A stretch of DNA of 64,000 bases, from assembly GCF_000730165.1 (NCBI RefSeq), contig NZ_CP022111.1:1674001-1738000 (forward strand), given 5' to 3'. This document shows, piece after piece, positions 34,649 to 45,876 of this stretch. The first letter of the stretch is position 1. Each line of letters starts with the position of its first letter. This DNA is from Nitrospirillum viridazoti CBAmc (GTDB taxonomy: Bacteria > Pseudomonadota > Alphaproteobacteria > Azospirillales > Azospirillaceae). The notes beneath the pieces are model-generated. The model saw only the letters and a list, made by a program, of their open reading frames with translations. It did not search any database and had not been told where the DNA came from. The position numbers and the translations under genes were made by a program.

Positions 34649-35203
34649 ATGGCCATCATGCCCGACACCTGGATCCGCGACATGGCGCAGAACCGGGGCA
34701 TGATCGAACCGTTCGTGGAGGCGCAGAAGCGCGAGGGCGTCATCTCCTACGGCCTCTCCTCCTACGGCTATGACGCGCGGGTGGCGGACGAGTTCAAGAT
34801 TTTCACCAACGTCGACAGCGCCATCGTCGACCCCAAGCGGTTCGACGACGCCAGCTTCGTGGACCGCAAGACCGACGTCTGCGTCATCCCGCCCAACAGC
34901 TTCGCGCTGGCGCGCACGGTGGAATATTTCCGGGTGCCCCGTGACGTGCTGGTGATCTGCCTGGGCAAGAGCACCTACGCCCGCTGCGGCCTGATCGTGA
35001 ACGTCACGCCGCTGGAGCCGGAGTGGGAGGGCCACGTGACGCTTGAGATCAGCAACACCACGCCGCTGCCCGCCAAGGTCTACGCCAATGAGGGCCTATG
35101 CCAGTTCCTGTTCCTGAAGGGCGACACCATCTGCGAGACGTCCTACGCTGATCGCTCGGGCAAATACATGGGCCAGCGCGGCGTGACCCTGCCGCGCTTG
35201 TGA
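34649..35203 (+). CDS. dcd: dCTP deaminase
   Basis: The 184-residue product deaminates dCTP to dUTP for thymidylate synthesis. Family motifs include [40 protein letters not shown] (with the catalytic Glu in the following [12 protein letters not shown]), and CQFLFLKGD. Full length, standard start at ATG 34649 preceded by GCAGGAGCGACGCCC. The next plus-strand gene is murA, 142 bp further on. Confidence 0.95.
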   Translation: MAIMPDTWIRDMAQNRGMIEPFVEAQKREGVISYGLSSYGYDARVADEFKIFTNVDSAIVDPKRFDDASFVDRKTDVCVIPPNSFALARTVEYFRVPRDVLVICLGKSTYARCGLIVNVTPLEPEWEGHVTLEISNTTPLPAKVYANEGLCQFLFLKGDTICETSYADRSGKYMGQRGVTLPRL

Positions 35204-35345
35204 GTCGCGACCCACATTGATTTCCAGGCGGCGGACCGCCGCCGCCCCAATTCCGCCATACCCCTCCGCCATCACCCTTTCAGCCGGCACCGCTCCCGAG
35301 ACGGGGCTCAAGACCGGCACGTTCGAACCGATCGGCCCTTTCCCC

Positions 35346-36629
<1,284 letters not shown>

Positions 36630-36709
36630 GCCGGAGGGAATCCGTGGGGGCGGTGGCGTCCCGCCCCTCGGATGAACTATTCTCATCCGAAAATGGATGA
36701 GCCGCCGCC

Positions 36710-37615
36710 ATGCCCTACCACCTGCCACCGCTGAGTACCCTGCGCCCTTTCGAGGCGGCGGGCCGCCATCTCAGCTTCAAGCAGGCGGCGGAGGAATTGA
36801 ACCTGACCCCCAGCGCCGTCAGCCATGCCCTGCAGACGCTGGAGGATTGGCTGGGCACGCCGCTGTTCACACGGGGGCACCGCAGCCTGGCCTTGACGCC
36901 GGCCGGCGCGGCCTATTTGCCCGAGGTGCGCGGCATGCTGGAACGGCTGGCCGTGGCCACGTCCGCCTTGCCCGGGCGCGCGCCCAGCGGCCGGCTGGCG
37001 GTCAGCGTGGCGCCCACCTTCGGCCTGCGCTGGCTGGTGCCACGCCTGCCCCGCTTCCGCGACCAGCACCCGGACATCACCCTGACCCTGGACACGAGCC
37101 AGCGCCCGGCGGACCTGCCGCGCGACGGCGTGGACGTGGCCATTCGCATGCGCCAGGACGACTGGCGACCCGACGAGGGTGCAGACTTGTACGCCGCCTG
37201 CCTGGTGCGGGAGGCATTGATACCGGTCTGCGCCCCCACCCTGGCGGCACGCGTAACCGCCCCAGCCGACCTTAACTCGGTGCCCCTGCTGCATGTCGAC
37301 AGCGTGACGGAGGAGTGGGCAGCCTGGGCGGTGCCGACCGGGATGGATATCAGCGCCCTGACCGGCGGCGCGCGGTTCGACACCGTGCACATGGCGCTGG
37401 AGGCGGCTGCCAGCGGCCTGGGCGTGGCCATGGGCCGCCTGCCCCTGGTGGATACCGACCTGGCCACCGGCCGCCTGGTGGCCGTGCTGGGCCCGCCCAG
37501 GCCCATCCGCACCGGCTACTGGCTGATCACCAGCCGGGCCGGCCGCAACCGGCCGGAGGTGGCGGCCTTCCGCGCCTGGATCAAGGCGGAGCTGGCCGCG
37601 TCCCCGACCGTGTAG
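36710..37615 (+). CDS. LysR-type regulator, GcvA-like
   Basis: The 301-residue product has a LysR winged helix (LRPFEAAGRHLSFKQAAEEL, NLTPSAVSHALQTLEDWLG) and a ligand-binding domain (RLAVSVAPTFGLRWLVPRLP, DLPRDGVDVAIRMRQDD). Sequence style matches the GcvA subgroup. It ends one base before the stop of the enoyl-CoA hydratase gene on the other strand. No divergent partner is seen; the target is unknown. Confidence 0.88.
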   Translation: MPYHLPPLSTLRPFEAAGRHLSFKQAAEELNLTPSAVSHALQTLEDWLGTPLFTRGHRSLALTPAGAAYLPEVRGMLERLAVATSALPGRAPSGRLAVSVAPTFGLRWLVPRLPRFRDQHPDITLTLDTSQRPADLPRDGVDVAIRMRQDDWRPDEGADLYAACLVREALIPVCAPTLAARVTAPADLNSVPLLHVDSVTEEWAAWAVPTGMDISALTGGARFDTVHMALEAAASGLGVAMGRLPLVDTDLATGRLVAVLGPPRPIRTGYWLITSRAGRNRPEVAAFRAWIKAELAASPTV

Positions 37616-38413
37616 TCAGGTGCCGGTGTAAACGGCGGGACGGCGTGAGATCCAGGCGTCCAGCCCTTCCTCCAGGTCGTGGCCGGGGACAAGGGCGGCG
37701 AAGGCGGCGCTTTCGGCCGCTAGGCCCTCCGCGATCGGCATATTCACCCCGCGTGTAACGGCGGCCAGGATGGCGGCAACCGCACCGGGCGCATGACGGA
37801 TGATGCGGTGGGCGAGGTCACGGGCGGCCGGCATGAGTTGATCATGCGGCACCACCCGGTTGACCAGCCCCAACTCCAGCGCCCGCTCAGCGGTGAAGCT
37901 GTCGCCGGTCAACAGCAGGTCGAGCGCCCGCTTGCGCCCCGCCAGACGCGGCAGGCGCTGGGTCCCGCCGAAGGTGGGCGGCATCGCCAGTTTGATCTCC
38001 GGCTTGGCGAACAGGGCGCGGTCGCTGGCCACCGCCAGGGGCGCCGCCTCCGTGATCTCACATCCGCCGCCATAAGCCAGGCCGTTGACGGCGACGATGA
38101 TGGGTTTGGAGTAGGCCTCGATGCGGCTGGTCAAGGCCTGGCCCCGACGCACGAAGTCACGAACCGCCACCGCCGCGCCCAGGCGCACGCTGCCGGCGAA
38201 CTCCGGAATGTCCCCGCCGGCGGAGAAGGCGCGGTCGCCGGCACCCGTCAGGATGACGGCGCGGACCGCATCGTCGCCCTCCATCTCCTCCAACGCCTTC
38301 AGCAGGGCGTCGACCAGGGCGTAGCTGAGGGCGTTCAGCTTTTCCGGACGATTCAGGGTCAGGGTGGTGATGCCGTCATCATCGACGGTGCGCAACAGGA
38401 CGGGGGTGGTCAT
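37616..38413 (-). CDS. Enoyl-CoA hydratase/isomerase-family protein
   Basis: The 265-residue product has the crotonase signature: TLTLNRPEKLNALSYALVDA, then AFSAGGDIPEFAG, then VNGLAYGGGCEITEAAPLAV, and KLAMPPTFGGTQRLPRLAG. The two oxyanion-hole glycines and the Glu of GCEIT are present. It acts on an acyl-CoA thioester, probably in beta-oxidation or a related pathway; the substrate is not clear. No other fatty-acid genes are nearby. Confidence 0.85.
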   Translation of the reverse strand: MTTPVLLRTVDDDGITTLTLNRPEKLNALSYALVDALLKALEEMEGDDAVRAVILTGAGDRAFSAGGDIPEFAGSVRLGAAVAVRDFVRRGQALTSRIEAYSKPIIVAVNGLAYGGGCEITEAAPLAVASDRALFAKPEIKLAMPPTFGGTQRLPRLAGRKRALDLLLTGDSFTAERALELGLVNRVVPHDQLMPAARDLAHRIIRHAPGAVAAILAAVTRGVNMPIAEGLAAESAAFAALVPGHDLEEGLDAWISRRPAVYTGT

Positions 38414-38519
38414 GGGGACACCTTTGCGAGGGAAGAGGCGCCCACTGTTCCCGTTTCCTTACAGCCCGGACAAACGCGCCTTTCGCACCCTCACATGAGC
38501 AAAACTCACCTGAGTGAAA

Positions 38520-39404
38520 TCAGGGCACCGGACCTGCGGGCTGGACGGGCACGCCCAAATACCGTTCCACGATTTGGTCGAACACCCCCTCGGCACGTAA
38601 CTCGTCCGCCGCCCGTCGCAAATCCTGCGCCGCCTTGGTGGCAGCCGCGTCGCGGGAGCAGCTGAGCCATCCCTCCATGACGCCCACCCGCCATTTGCTG
38701 CCCAGCTCATCGGCCAGTCCCAGGCGGCTGATCAACGCGTCCAGCATGACCTCCGCCCCCACCACGCCATTGACCCGACCGGCGCGCAGCATGCGCAGGG
38801 CACTCTCCAGCGAGGGGGCCGGCACCAGGGGAACGCCCAGCCGGTCCATGAGCCGGGCGACGCTGCCGCCGGTGGTGCGGGTACTGGCCACGGGACCCAA
38901 AGCCCTCACGTCCTCCGGGCTGGCCAGCCGTGTGCCGGCGCGGGCCACCACCGCCAACGGCATCTGCAGCACCGGCGCCAGGGGGACGAAGACGATGGCG
39001 GGCATCCCCTCGCGGCCCGCGCCCGGGGCGTCCGGCAGCTTGGTGCCCGGCAGTTGGGTGCCTGACAGCCGACTGTCGGGCGGATGATTGTCGGACAGGG
39101 CGAACACCACCGTCCCCGCCCGCATCAGTTCGTCATACAGGCGCAGCTGCGGCATCACTTCCAGGTGGCCGGGCTGGCCGGCACGACGCAAGATCGCCCT
39201 GGCCATGTCGGGCATGGGGCCGGTCGCGCCATCCCCCTCCCCTTCCGTCCACAGGGGCAGGGCGGACAGCAGGAAGCGCACTGGTCCCGCCTCTGCGCCC
39301 GTATCCTCAGGCATGGCCCGCAGGGCGGAGACACGCCCGGCGGCCACGGCCAGCGCGGCGCCGCCCGACATGGCCCGAATGAACATGCGCCTGTCCAGGC
39401 CCAT
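38520..39404 (-). CDS. Exported solute-binding-like protein (PBP type 2)
   Basis: The 294-residue product has a twin-arginine-like signal (LDRRMFIRAMSGGAALAVAA) and segments of the periplasmic binding fold (GTVVFALSDNHPPDSRL, VAPVLQMPLAVVARAGTRLA, LGPVASTRTTGGSVARLM). Charged binding-pocket residues common in amino-acid binders are not obvious. It may be a sensor-like binder rather than a transporter subunit, because no permease lies nearby; the next gene is a periplasmic-sensing GGDEF protein. Confidence 0.7.
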   Translation of the reverse strand: MGLDRRMFIRAMSGGAALAVAAGRVSALRAMPEDTGAEAGPVRFLLSALPLWTEGEGDGATGPMPDMARAILRRAGQPGHLEVMPQLRLYDELMRAGTVVFALSDNHPPDSRLSGTQLPGTKLPDAPGAGREGMPAIVFVPLAPVLQMPLAVVARAGTRLASPEDVRALGPVASTRTTGGSVARLMDRLGVPLVPAPSLESALRMLRAGRVNGVVGAEVMLDALISRLGLADELGSKWRVGVMEGWLSCSRDAAATKAAQDLRRAADELRAEGVFDQIVERYLGVPVQPAGPVP

Positions 39405-39451
39405 GGCGTGCCCCCCGGCTTTCCCCGCCCATCTTCACACGCGTGGGGCGG

Positions 39452-42400
39452 TCACGTTCCAGTCGCGTACTCCACCCGGTTGCGTCCCAGGTGCTTGGCC
39501 CGGTACAGGGCCTGATCCGCCCGCTTGATGATTTCCTCCAGCGGCGGCACCCCCGTGGGCCCATGGCTGGACTTCGGCCCGACGGAGATGACGCCAAAGC
39601 TGCAGGTCACCGTTACGCTCACGCCAAAGGCGTCGACGTGCACATCCGGCGCGGCCTCAGGCCACCCTTCCTCATGGGCCTGGACCATGCCAGCAGGCAC
39701 GTCGCCCAAGGCGATGGGGCTGAGGGAGATGGCGCCATGCAGGCGGTTCAGCACCTCCCCACAGTCTTCTCGCCCTAGCCCGGGCAACAGGATCAGGAAT
39801 TCCTCGCCACCGTAACGGCCAACCGCGTCGTAACTGCGCACGGCGGCGGACAGCCGGCGCGACACCTCGACCAGCACGGCATCGCCCGCGGGATGGCCGT
39901 GAGTGTCGTTGATGCGCTTGAAGTGATCGACGTCGGCCAGCACCACGGTCAGCGACGCATCCTCACGCCGCCGCGCCAGTTCCAACTCCAGCAAATCCAG
40001 GATGGCGCGGCGGTTCCACAGATGGGTCAGGCTGTCGTACATGGCCAACTGGCGCAGCTGCTCCCGCGACGCCTCCAACTCCCGGGTCCGCGCCTCCACC
40101 AGGATCTCCAGGGTGCGCCGCCGTTGCATGTCGGCATGGGTGCGCCAGCGGTAGATGGCGACACCGATCGCGACCACGGACAGGGCGCAGCCGGCGAAGA
40201 ACAACTTGGTCTGCCACCAGGGTGGCCGGATGCTGAAGGGCACCAGGATGGCGGGGGCCATGGCCTGCAACGCCGTGTTGCGGGCTACCAGCTCCAGCTC
40301 GTACGTCCCCGACGGCAGGGCGGAGTAGCGGATTTCCTCGGCCGCCGTCACGTTCCAGTCGCTTTCCAGGCCGTTCAGGCGATAGCGGTAGATTTGCCCA
40401 CCCCGGCTGCGGAAGCTGGGCGTGGTCAGGTGGAAGGTCAGAGGAGCAGTATCCCAGGGCAGTTCGAAATTGCCATCCGTGGGCAAGGCCATGCCGTTGC
40501 GTTCGATGCCCGTCACCCGCGTCACCAGCGCCGGCCGGTTGAACAGCAGATCCGGCCGCGTGATATGGGTCAGGCCCTTGCTGGTGCCCACCCACAGGGT
40601 CCCGTCATCATCCTCGATCAGGGCGCTCTGGTTGCAGTCGTTCCACACCAGGCCGGTGTCGTGGCTGTATTGGCGCAGGGCGCCAGCATTCCATACCAGC
40701 ACACCACTGTCGGTGGCCAGCCACATCCAGCCGCGCCGGTCCTCCAGGAGACCCAGCACCTGGCGGTCGCCCACAAGATCCTCGGTCACGTCGCCGACAG
40801 GCTGCAGAACGCCGGTGCCGGCCCCCGGCGCGTTGTCTGGCGGCTCCTGCACATGGGCCAGGCGAACGGTCTCCCCGCCCAGCCACAGGCTGCCGTCGCG
40901 GGCGCAGGCGATGACGTTGAAGCGGGTGACCGGGGGCACGCCGGTGATGGCCGGCGCCGTCCATTTACCCTCGCCGAAGCGCAGCACGCCGGTCTCTGTC
41001 GCGAACCACAGGGTGCCGGAGGGCGCCTGGCAGGCGCTGGAAACCGAGGTGTCGGGCGGAATGGGCAGGGCAGCACCCAGGGGCACCGCCTGGGGATTGG
41101 GACCTTCCGGTTTGTCGATGACGTAGAGGCCCTTCTTCCGGGTCATGACCCACAACCGGCCCTGCGCATCGATGAAGACCTGGAAGATCAGAGGCAGGTG
41201 GGCCACGACAACGGCCGCCGGCGGCGCCCCGTCCTTCCCCGGATCCTGGTAGAACAGCAGGCCGGAGAAGGTGCCGCCCCACAAGCGGCCGGACTTGTCC
41301 AACGCCAGGCTGCCGACCTGATGGTTCAGAACGGGCTGGCCGCCGGGCGCCGGGATGATGTGCGGGGGAGTATCACCCCCCTCTTCCAGCCGCGCCAGGC
41401 CGCCATCGGTGCCGATGACCAGGCGGCCGGCGCCGTCACGGCGAAAGGACCAGACGGATTCATGGATCAACCCCTGGCGCGCCGTCCAGTTGGCCCAACT
41501 GCGATAGCCGACCCAGTGGGTCAGGCCCAAGCCGGCCGAGCCTACCCACAGGTCGCCGTCGTGATCGACCAGCAGGGCGCTGACCTCCCGCGCCGGCAGG
41601 CCATTGCCATCGCCCAGTTGCTCCCAGCGGCTCGGCGCTTGCCCCTTGCCTGGATGTGCTAGGCGCAACAGGCCCTGGTCGCCGAAGGTGACGATGTTGC
41701 GGTCCATGTCCTGCAGCAGGGGCAGGAACACCCGGACGTTGGTGCGGGTCGAGGGCAGCGGCAGTTGCGCCATGAAGCGGCCGCCCTCGCCTTGGGCGTC
41801 CGCAGGCGCCAGCGCCAGTACCTGGTGTTCACCACGCGCCCACAAGGTGCCGTCGACATCGCGCAGCACATTGCCCCAGCGATCGGGAGCGACGCCCTGG
41901 TCGGGCCCCCACAGCTTCAGCTGGCCTTGGCGAACCTCGCACAGCGCCTGGCCGCAGCCCAGCCATATGTCGCCGCCGCCCTGTTCGCCCACACCGAACA
42001 CCCGCACGCTCTGGATTCGGTTGAGCGCCGGCTGGGCGGCCTTCTGGTCCGGCGTGAAATAAGGGCGGGCGACCCAGGCGACGGCGGTGGTGGCACCCGG
42101 CGCGGCGTCGGTCCTGTGCGCCTCCACCACCAGCAGGTCCTCGCGGCCCACCACCAGCAGGTGGCCCGCATCCAGCGATGCCAGCTTCTGGCCTTGCCAT
42201 ACGGGCACCGGCCGCCCGTCCTGGGACACGGGGGCGAAGGTGCGGCCGTCCCAGCGGTACAGGCCGCCGGTGGTACCCACCCACAGCACGCCCGACGGTG
42301 TCACGTGGATCGCGCTGACGTAAGGTTCCTTCAGCCCTTCGGCAGGGCCGAAACGCTGGAACTTTCCACCATCGAAACGATAGAGCCCGTTCTCGGTCCC

Positions 42401-42625
42401 CACCCAGAGGAAGCCCATGGCGTCTTGCGCCAGGGCTGTGATGGACAAGTTGGCGAGGCCATCTTCCTGGGTGTAAGAGCGGAAGGCGTATTCCTGCGCC
42501 GCCACAGGCGCCAACAGGGCGCCAAGCCAGCCCAGGACGCAGAGCAGGGCGGCCGCCAGCCGGCGCTGCACTCGCCCCGACCCCATGGCGGTCGTCCCCA
42601 TGCTCACGACGGCGACTGATCCCAA
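39452..42625 (-). CDS. Propeller-sensor diguanylate cyclase
   Basis: The product is up to 1057 residues. Order: a signal (LAAALLCVLGWLGALLAPV), two-component-regulator propeller repeats (FLWVGTENGLYRFDGGKFQR and several like it) forming a periplasmic sensor, a Y_Y_Y-type domain, a transmembrane helix (LFFAGCALSVVAIGVAIYRW), a short coil and a GGDEF domain. The active site is GGEEF with an RSYD inhibitory site five residues before, so it should synthesise cyclic di-GMP and be product-inhibited. The start is uncertain; ATG 42586 is an alternative. The sensor ligand is unknown. Confidence 0.9.
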   Translation of the reverse strand: MGSVAVVSMGTTAMGSGRVQRRLAAALLCVLGWLGALLAPVAAQEYAFRSYTQEDGLANLSITALAQDAMGFLWVGTENGLYRFDGGKFQRFGPAEGLKEPYVSAIHVTPSGVLWVGTTGGLYRWDGRTFAPVSQDGRPVPVWQGQKLASLDAGHLLVVGREDLLVVEAHRTDAAPGATTAVAWVARPYFTPDQKAAQPALNRIQSVRVFGVGEQGGGDIWLGCGQALCEVRQGQLKLWGPDQGVAPDRWGNVLRDVDGTLWARGEHQVLALAPADAQGEGGRFMAQLPLPSTRTNVRVFLPLLQDMDRNIVTFGDQGLLRLAHPGKGQAPSRWEQLGDGNGLPAREVSALLVDHDGDLWVGSAGLGLTHWVGYRSWANWTARQGLIHESVWSFRRDGAGRLVIGTDGGLARLEEGGDTPPHIIPAPGGQPVLNHQVGSLALDKSGRLWGGTFSGLLFYQDPGKDGAPPAAVVVAHLPLIFQVFIDAQGRLWVMTRKKGLYVIDKPEGPNPQAVPLGAALPIPPDTSVSSACQAPSGTLWFATETGVLRFGEGKWTAPAITGVPPVTRFNVIACARDGSLWLGGETVRLAHVQEPPDNAPGAGTGVLQPVGDVTEDLVGDRQVLGLLEDRRGWMWLATDSGVLVWNAGALRQYSHDTGLVWNDCNQSALIEDDDGTLWVGTSKGLTHITRPDLLFNRPALVTRVTGIERNGMALPTDGNFELPWDTAPLTFHLTTPSFRSRGGQIYRYRLNGLESDWNVTAAEEIRYSALPSGTYELELVARNTALQAMAPAILVPFSIRPPWWQTKLFFAGCALSVVAIGVAIYRWRTHADMQRRRTLEILVEARTRELEASREQLRQLAMYDSLTHLWNRRAILDLLELELARRREDASLTVVLADVDHFKRINDTHGHPAGDAVLVEVSRRLSAAVRSYDAVGRYGGEEFLILLPGLGREDCGEVLNRLHGAISLSPIALGDVPAGMVQAHEEGWPEAAPDVHVDAFGVSVTVTCSFGVISVGPKSSHGPTGVPPLEEIIKRADQALYRAKHLGRNRVEYATGT

Positions 42626-42772
42626 AACCTTGCCCGTGCCTGTTCCCTTGGTACCGGCGGGTTTCCCCGAACGGCATACGTCCCAAGATGTGACGGGGTT
42701 GGGCGCAACAACGCAAGAGTCTTTAGGCGGCGACGCCCGGCGCGCAAGCCCCCGGGACGATCGCGCCCCCGA

Positions 42773-43330
42773 TCAGCCGGCGCCTTTGCTGCGCAGTTCG
42801 CCCGGCAGGACCTCGAACAACTCGACCTTGAAGATCAGGGTGGCGCCAGCGGGGATCACACCGTCACCCGAGCCCTTCTGGCCGTAGCCCATCTCCGCCG
42901 GGATGACCATTTCGATCTTGTCGCCGACATGCATGCGCGGGATCACCTCGACCCAGCCCTTCACCACCTTTTCCAGGGACATGACGGCCGTCTCATCCCG
43001 CTGGTATGAGCTGTCGAAGACGGTGCCGTCGGTCAGCCTGCCCTCGTAATGCACCCGGATGCGGTTGCTGGGGTTGGGCTGCTGGCCGACGGCCGGCTCC
43101 TTCTTGCGGAGGAAACGATAGGCGACGCCGTTGGTCGACATTTCCACGCCGGGCTGCTTGGCATAATCCAGGATGAACTGGTGCTGGGCATCGACCTGGC
43201 CGCCGATCGCGGGGCGGGCGTTCAGCGGCACCTGCGCCTGGGCGGTGCCCGCCGCGAACGGAAGGGCCAGCGTCGCCGCCAGTAGGGTGGGATAGATCAG
43301 GGTGGAATAGATAAAGCTGTGCCCGCGCAT
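42773..43330 (-). CDS. FKBP-type peptidyl-prolyl isomerase, exported
   Basis: The 185-residue product has a signal (LIYPTLLAATLALPFAAG) and an FKBP domain from about residue 85: VHYEGRLTDGTVFDSS, LEKVVKGWVEVIPRMHVGDK, IPAEMGYGQ. These match the substrate-binding residues of FKBP (Tyr, Phe, Trp). It should catalyse proline isomerisation for secreted proteins. ATG 43330 has GGAGCGG upstream, which favours it over ATG 43360. Confidence 0.9.
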   Translation of the reverse strand: MRGHSFIYSTLIYPTLLAATLALPFAAGTAQAQVPLNARPAIGGQVDAQHQFILDYAKQPGVEMSTNGVAYRFLRKKEPAVGQQPNPSNRIRVHYEGRLTDGTVFDSSYQRDETAVMSLEKVVKGWVEVIPRMHVGDKIEMVIPAEMGYGQKGSGDGVIPAGATLIFKVELFEVLPGELRSKGAG

Positions 43331-43476
43331 CAAACCGCTCCTGCGAAGCCGGCCGCCCATCCCGCCGCCCTTGAGATCAGGGCCGGACGCCGGACGGTGC
43401 CGGTTGTTTTGTCCTGGACGGTGGCTTCCCCCACCCCGATAGGGCCACCCCAGGGGCCCACCCGCGGGGATAAGGA

Positions 43477-44160
43477 TTACGGCTTGGGCGTATCCCCGCG
43501 CAAGCCTTCCGGAACGGGCGCGTCGATTGGGCCGAAGTTCATCATGGTGTAGCCCTTGGGCAACTCGAAAAGGGCCCCGTCCTGCCGGCCGCGCTTCAAG
43601 TCGGCCAAGTCCAGGCGAATGGTGACCGGGCCGTTGCCGTCGTTGGCCGTGCCCTCGACCCGCATGTAGATGCCGTCCGCCGTGGACCAGACCTGGCCCT
43701 CGAACCCGCCCCCCTGGTCATAGGTACCAATGACGCGGTAGCGAACCACCGTCTCACCCCCCAGCGTGTCCCGGCCCAGCGCCTCGGCATCCAGTTGTGA
43801 AAGGCGGGTCAGGTCGGGGGCCGCCTCCGGATCCTGGGGAGACAGGGGGGCCGCCATGTGCGACTCCGGCTGCAGCACGAAGGCAGTATCGCGATCGGGA
43901 CGGAGGATGAGGATGGTGCTGAGTCCCCCCTCCCTCATCTCGCGCCGTTCCCGCCCCTGATCATGGAAGACGCGCAGGTCCTGGCGTACGCCGTTGACCG
44001 TCAGGGCCTCCGCCGCCTGGTAGTCACCGCCCATCTTGGGCAGGCCACCCGCGGGCAAGTCGGACGCCGGCTTGGACGGGGCGGACTTTGCCGGCACCGA
44101 CTGCGCCAGGGCGGCGGGCGACAGCAGCAGCATGGCGGCGAGAAAGATGGAACGGCGCAT
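43477..44160 (-). CDS. Exported protein, DUF4412-like
   Basis: The 227-residue product has a signal (MRRSIFLAAMLLLSPAALAQ) and a mature beta-rich domain (NGVRQDLRVFHDQGRERREM, STILILRPDRDTAFVLQPES, YRVIGTYDQGGGFEGQVWST, FELPKGYTMMNFGPID). The layout recalls DUF4412 or LolA-type lipid-binding folds, but the call is tentative. ATG 44160 is chosen because a 60-residue upstream extension is not native. It is divergent from the glycosyltransferase gene. Confidence 0.65.
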   Translation of the reverse strand: MRRSIFLAAMLLLSPAALAQSVPAKSAPSKPASDLPAGGLPKMGGDYQAAEALTVNGVRQDLRVFHDQGRERREMREGGLSTILILRPDRDTAFVLQPESHMAAPLSPQDPEAAPDLTRLSQLDAEALGRDTLGGETVVRYRVIGTYDQGGGFEGQVWSTADGIYMRVEGTANDGNGPVTIRLDLADLKRGRQDGALFELPKGYTMMNFGPIDAPVPEGLRGDTPKP

Positions 44161-44324
44161 GGGGCGGGTGGCCCTTTCACAAGGAACTAAAGATGTGGGC
44201 TGGGACCCTAGCGCCCGGACGATGGCCAGGCAACGGCCCGCCGCCCTTACACGATGGCGGACGAAGAACCCAAGCGCCCTTGCCGCCACGCCAAGGCCAA
44301 GGTAAGCCCGGGACGTCATCATGA

Positions 44325-45593
44325 ATGAAGGCGCTGACACGCGTGAAAATCCTGATCGTCGCCGCCGGCTCGCATGGGGACGTCCTGCCCTTCATCGCCC
44401 TGGGCGCGGAACTGCGACGGCGCGGGCATGAACCCCACCTGTTCGCCATCGCGGTGTTCGAGCCGCTGGCGCGTCAGGCAGGACTGCCCTTCACCGCCCT
44501 GGGTAGCGCGGAATTCTATGACGGCCTGCTGCGCCATCCCGACCTGAACCATCCCAGCCGATCGCTGCGCGTCATGGCCCAAGCCATGGAACATACGGGG
44601 GCGACGGCCTGGGCCACGCTGGACGCCGCCGTGGTGCCTGGCCAAACCCTTGTGGTGGGTAGCACGCTGGCCTTCGCCACACGGTCGCTGGCCGAGCGCC
44701 ACGGCCTGCCCGCCGTCACCGTCCACCTGGCGCCCGCCGTCCTGCGCACCCTGCACACGCTTCCGCGCCATGGGGGCCCCGTGCCGGGTGCCCGGGCGCC
44801 GCGCTGGCTGAAGCGGCTGTTCTGGCGCCTGGTCGACGACTTTTTGGTGGCCCCAACCCTGGGTGCGGTGCTGAACCGGCACCGCCGGGCCGTGGGCCTG
44901 GCGCCGGTGCACCGCCCCATGGGCGACTGGCTGAACCAGGCTGATCTGGTCATCGGACTGTTCCCCGACTGGTACGCGCCGCGCCAGCCCGACTGGCCCG
45001 CCGGCCTGGTCCTGACCGGCTTCCCTTTGTACGACAGCGCGCCCGGCATGGACCTACCGCCGGAGCTGGAGAGCTTCCTGGCCGCCGGTCCGCCGCCCGT
45101 GGCCTTCACCTCAGGCACCGCCACGGCGCGGGCACTGGATTTCTTCACCGCCTCGGCGGAGGCTTGCCGCTTGTCGGGCCGGCGCGGCGTGCTGCTGACC
45201 CGCCATGCCGACCAGGTGCCAGGCCCGCTGCCGCCAGACGTGGTGCGCGTGGACTATGCGCCCTTCAGCCGCCTGCTGCCCCGCTGTGCCGCCTTCGTCC
45301 ACCACGGTGGCATCGGCACCATCAGCCAGGCGCTGGCCGCCGGCGTGCCACAACTGATCCGGCCCATGGCCCATGACCAGTTCGACAACGCCGCCCGGAC
45401 AGTCGCCCTGGGCGTCGGCAGGCAGCTGCCCATGCGCCGCTACCGCCCCGCCGCCGTCGCGGCGGCACTGGAGCACCTGACCGACGATCACGCCATGAAA
45501 CGCCGCTGCGCCGAGGTGGCCGCCCGCCTGGTCGCCGACACCGCGATCACCGAGGCGTGCGACCGCATCCTGGCCTTGGTCCCGCGCCGCTGA
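44325..45593 (+). CDS. Glycosyltransferase of the UGT/MGT type
   Basis: The 422-residue product has two Rossmann-like halves. The N-terminal one reads ILIVAAGSHGDVLPFIALGA, RRRGHEPHLFAIAVFEPLA. The C-terminal nucleotide-sugar site reads YAPFSRLLPRCAAFVHHGGI, GTISQALAAGVPQLIRP, AHDQFDNAARTVALGVGRQL. Motif HHGGIGT is typical of GT1 enzymes. The acceptor is unknown; lipids or antibiotics are possible. The start could be ATG 44321, ATG 44325 or GTG 44343. Confidence 0.85.
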   Translation: MKALTRVKILIVAAGSHGDVLPFIALGAELRRRGHEPHLFAIAVFEPLARQAGLPFTALGSAEFYDGLLRHPDLNHPSRSLRVMAQAMEHTGATAWATLDAAVVPGQTLVVGSTLAFATRSLAERHGLPAVTVHLAPAVLRTLHTLPRHGGPVPGARAPRWLKRLFWRLVDDFLVAPTLGAVLNRHRRAVGLAPVHRPMGDWLNQADLVIGLFPDWYAPRQPDWPAGLVLTGFPLYDSAPGMDLPPELESFLAAGPPPVAFTSGTATARALDFFTASAEACRLSGRRGVLLTRHADQVPGPLPPDVVRVDYAPFSRLLPRCAAFVHHGGIGTISQALAAGVPQLIRPMAHDQFDNAARTVALGVGRQLPMRRYRPAAVAAALEHLTDDHAMKRRCAEVAARLVADTAITEACDRILALVPRR

Positions 45594-45876
45594 GACCGCC
45601 CAAGAGTTGCAAGGCGCTCAAGCCTTTGGGGTCGGCTATTGGTGATTCCGTCAAAGAGACAAGCTATCCCGGGGCGATGCTTGACAACCGTTTGGGCGCC
45701 TTCCAAAGTGCCGCGCGGCGCCGTTCAGAAGGGACGCGCCGGGAAGTGTTTTCATGTCCCGGAACGGGCAGAACGCCCACCCGGCAGGATTTCCTGACCG
45801 GCCACCGGATCGGAGGGGGCACTCTCCCGCGCCCTGTTTCCATCCTCCGCTCAACTTTTGGCACTTGGGGGTTTGC
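45594..45876. other. Gap before cheY with no gene seen
   Basis: No coding frame in these 283 bp has supporting features. It should hold the cheYZ promoter; TTGACA-like sequence is at 45679-45684, but no convincing -10 follows. Confidence 0.4.
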
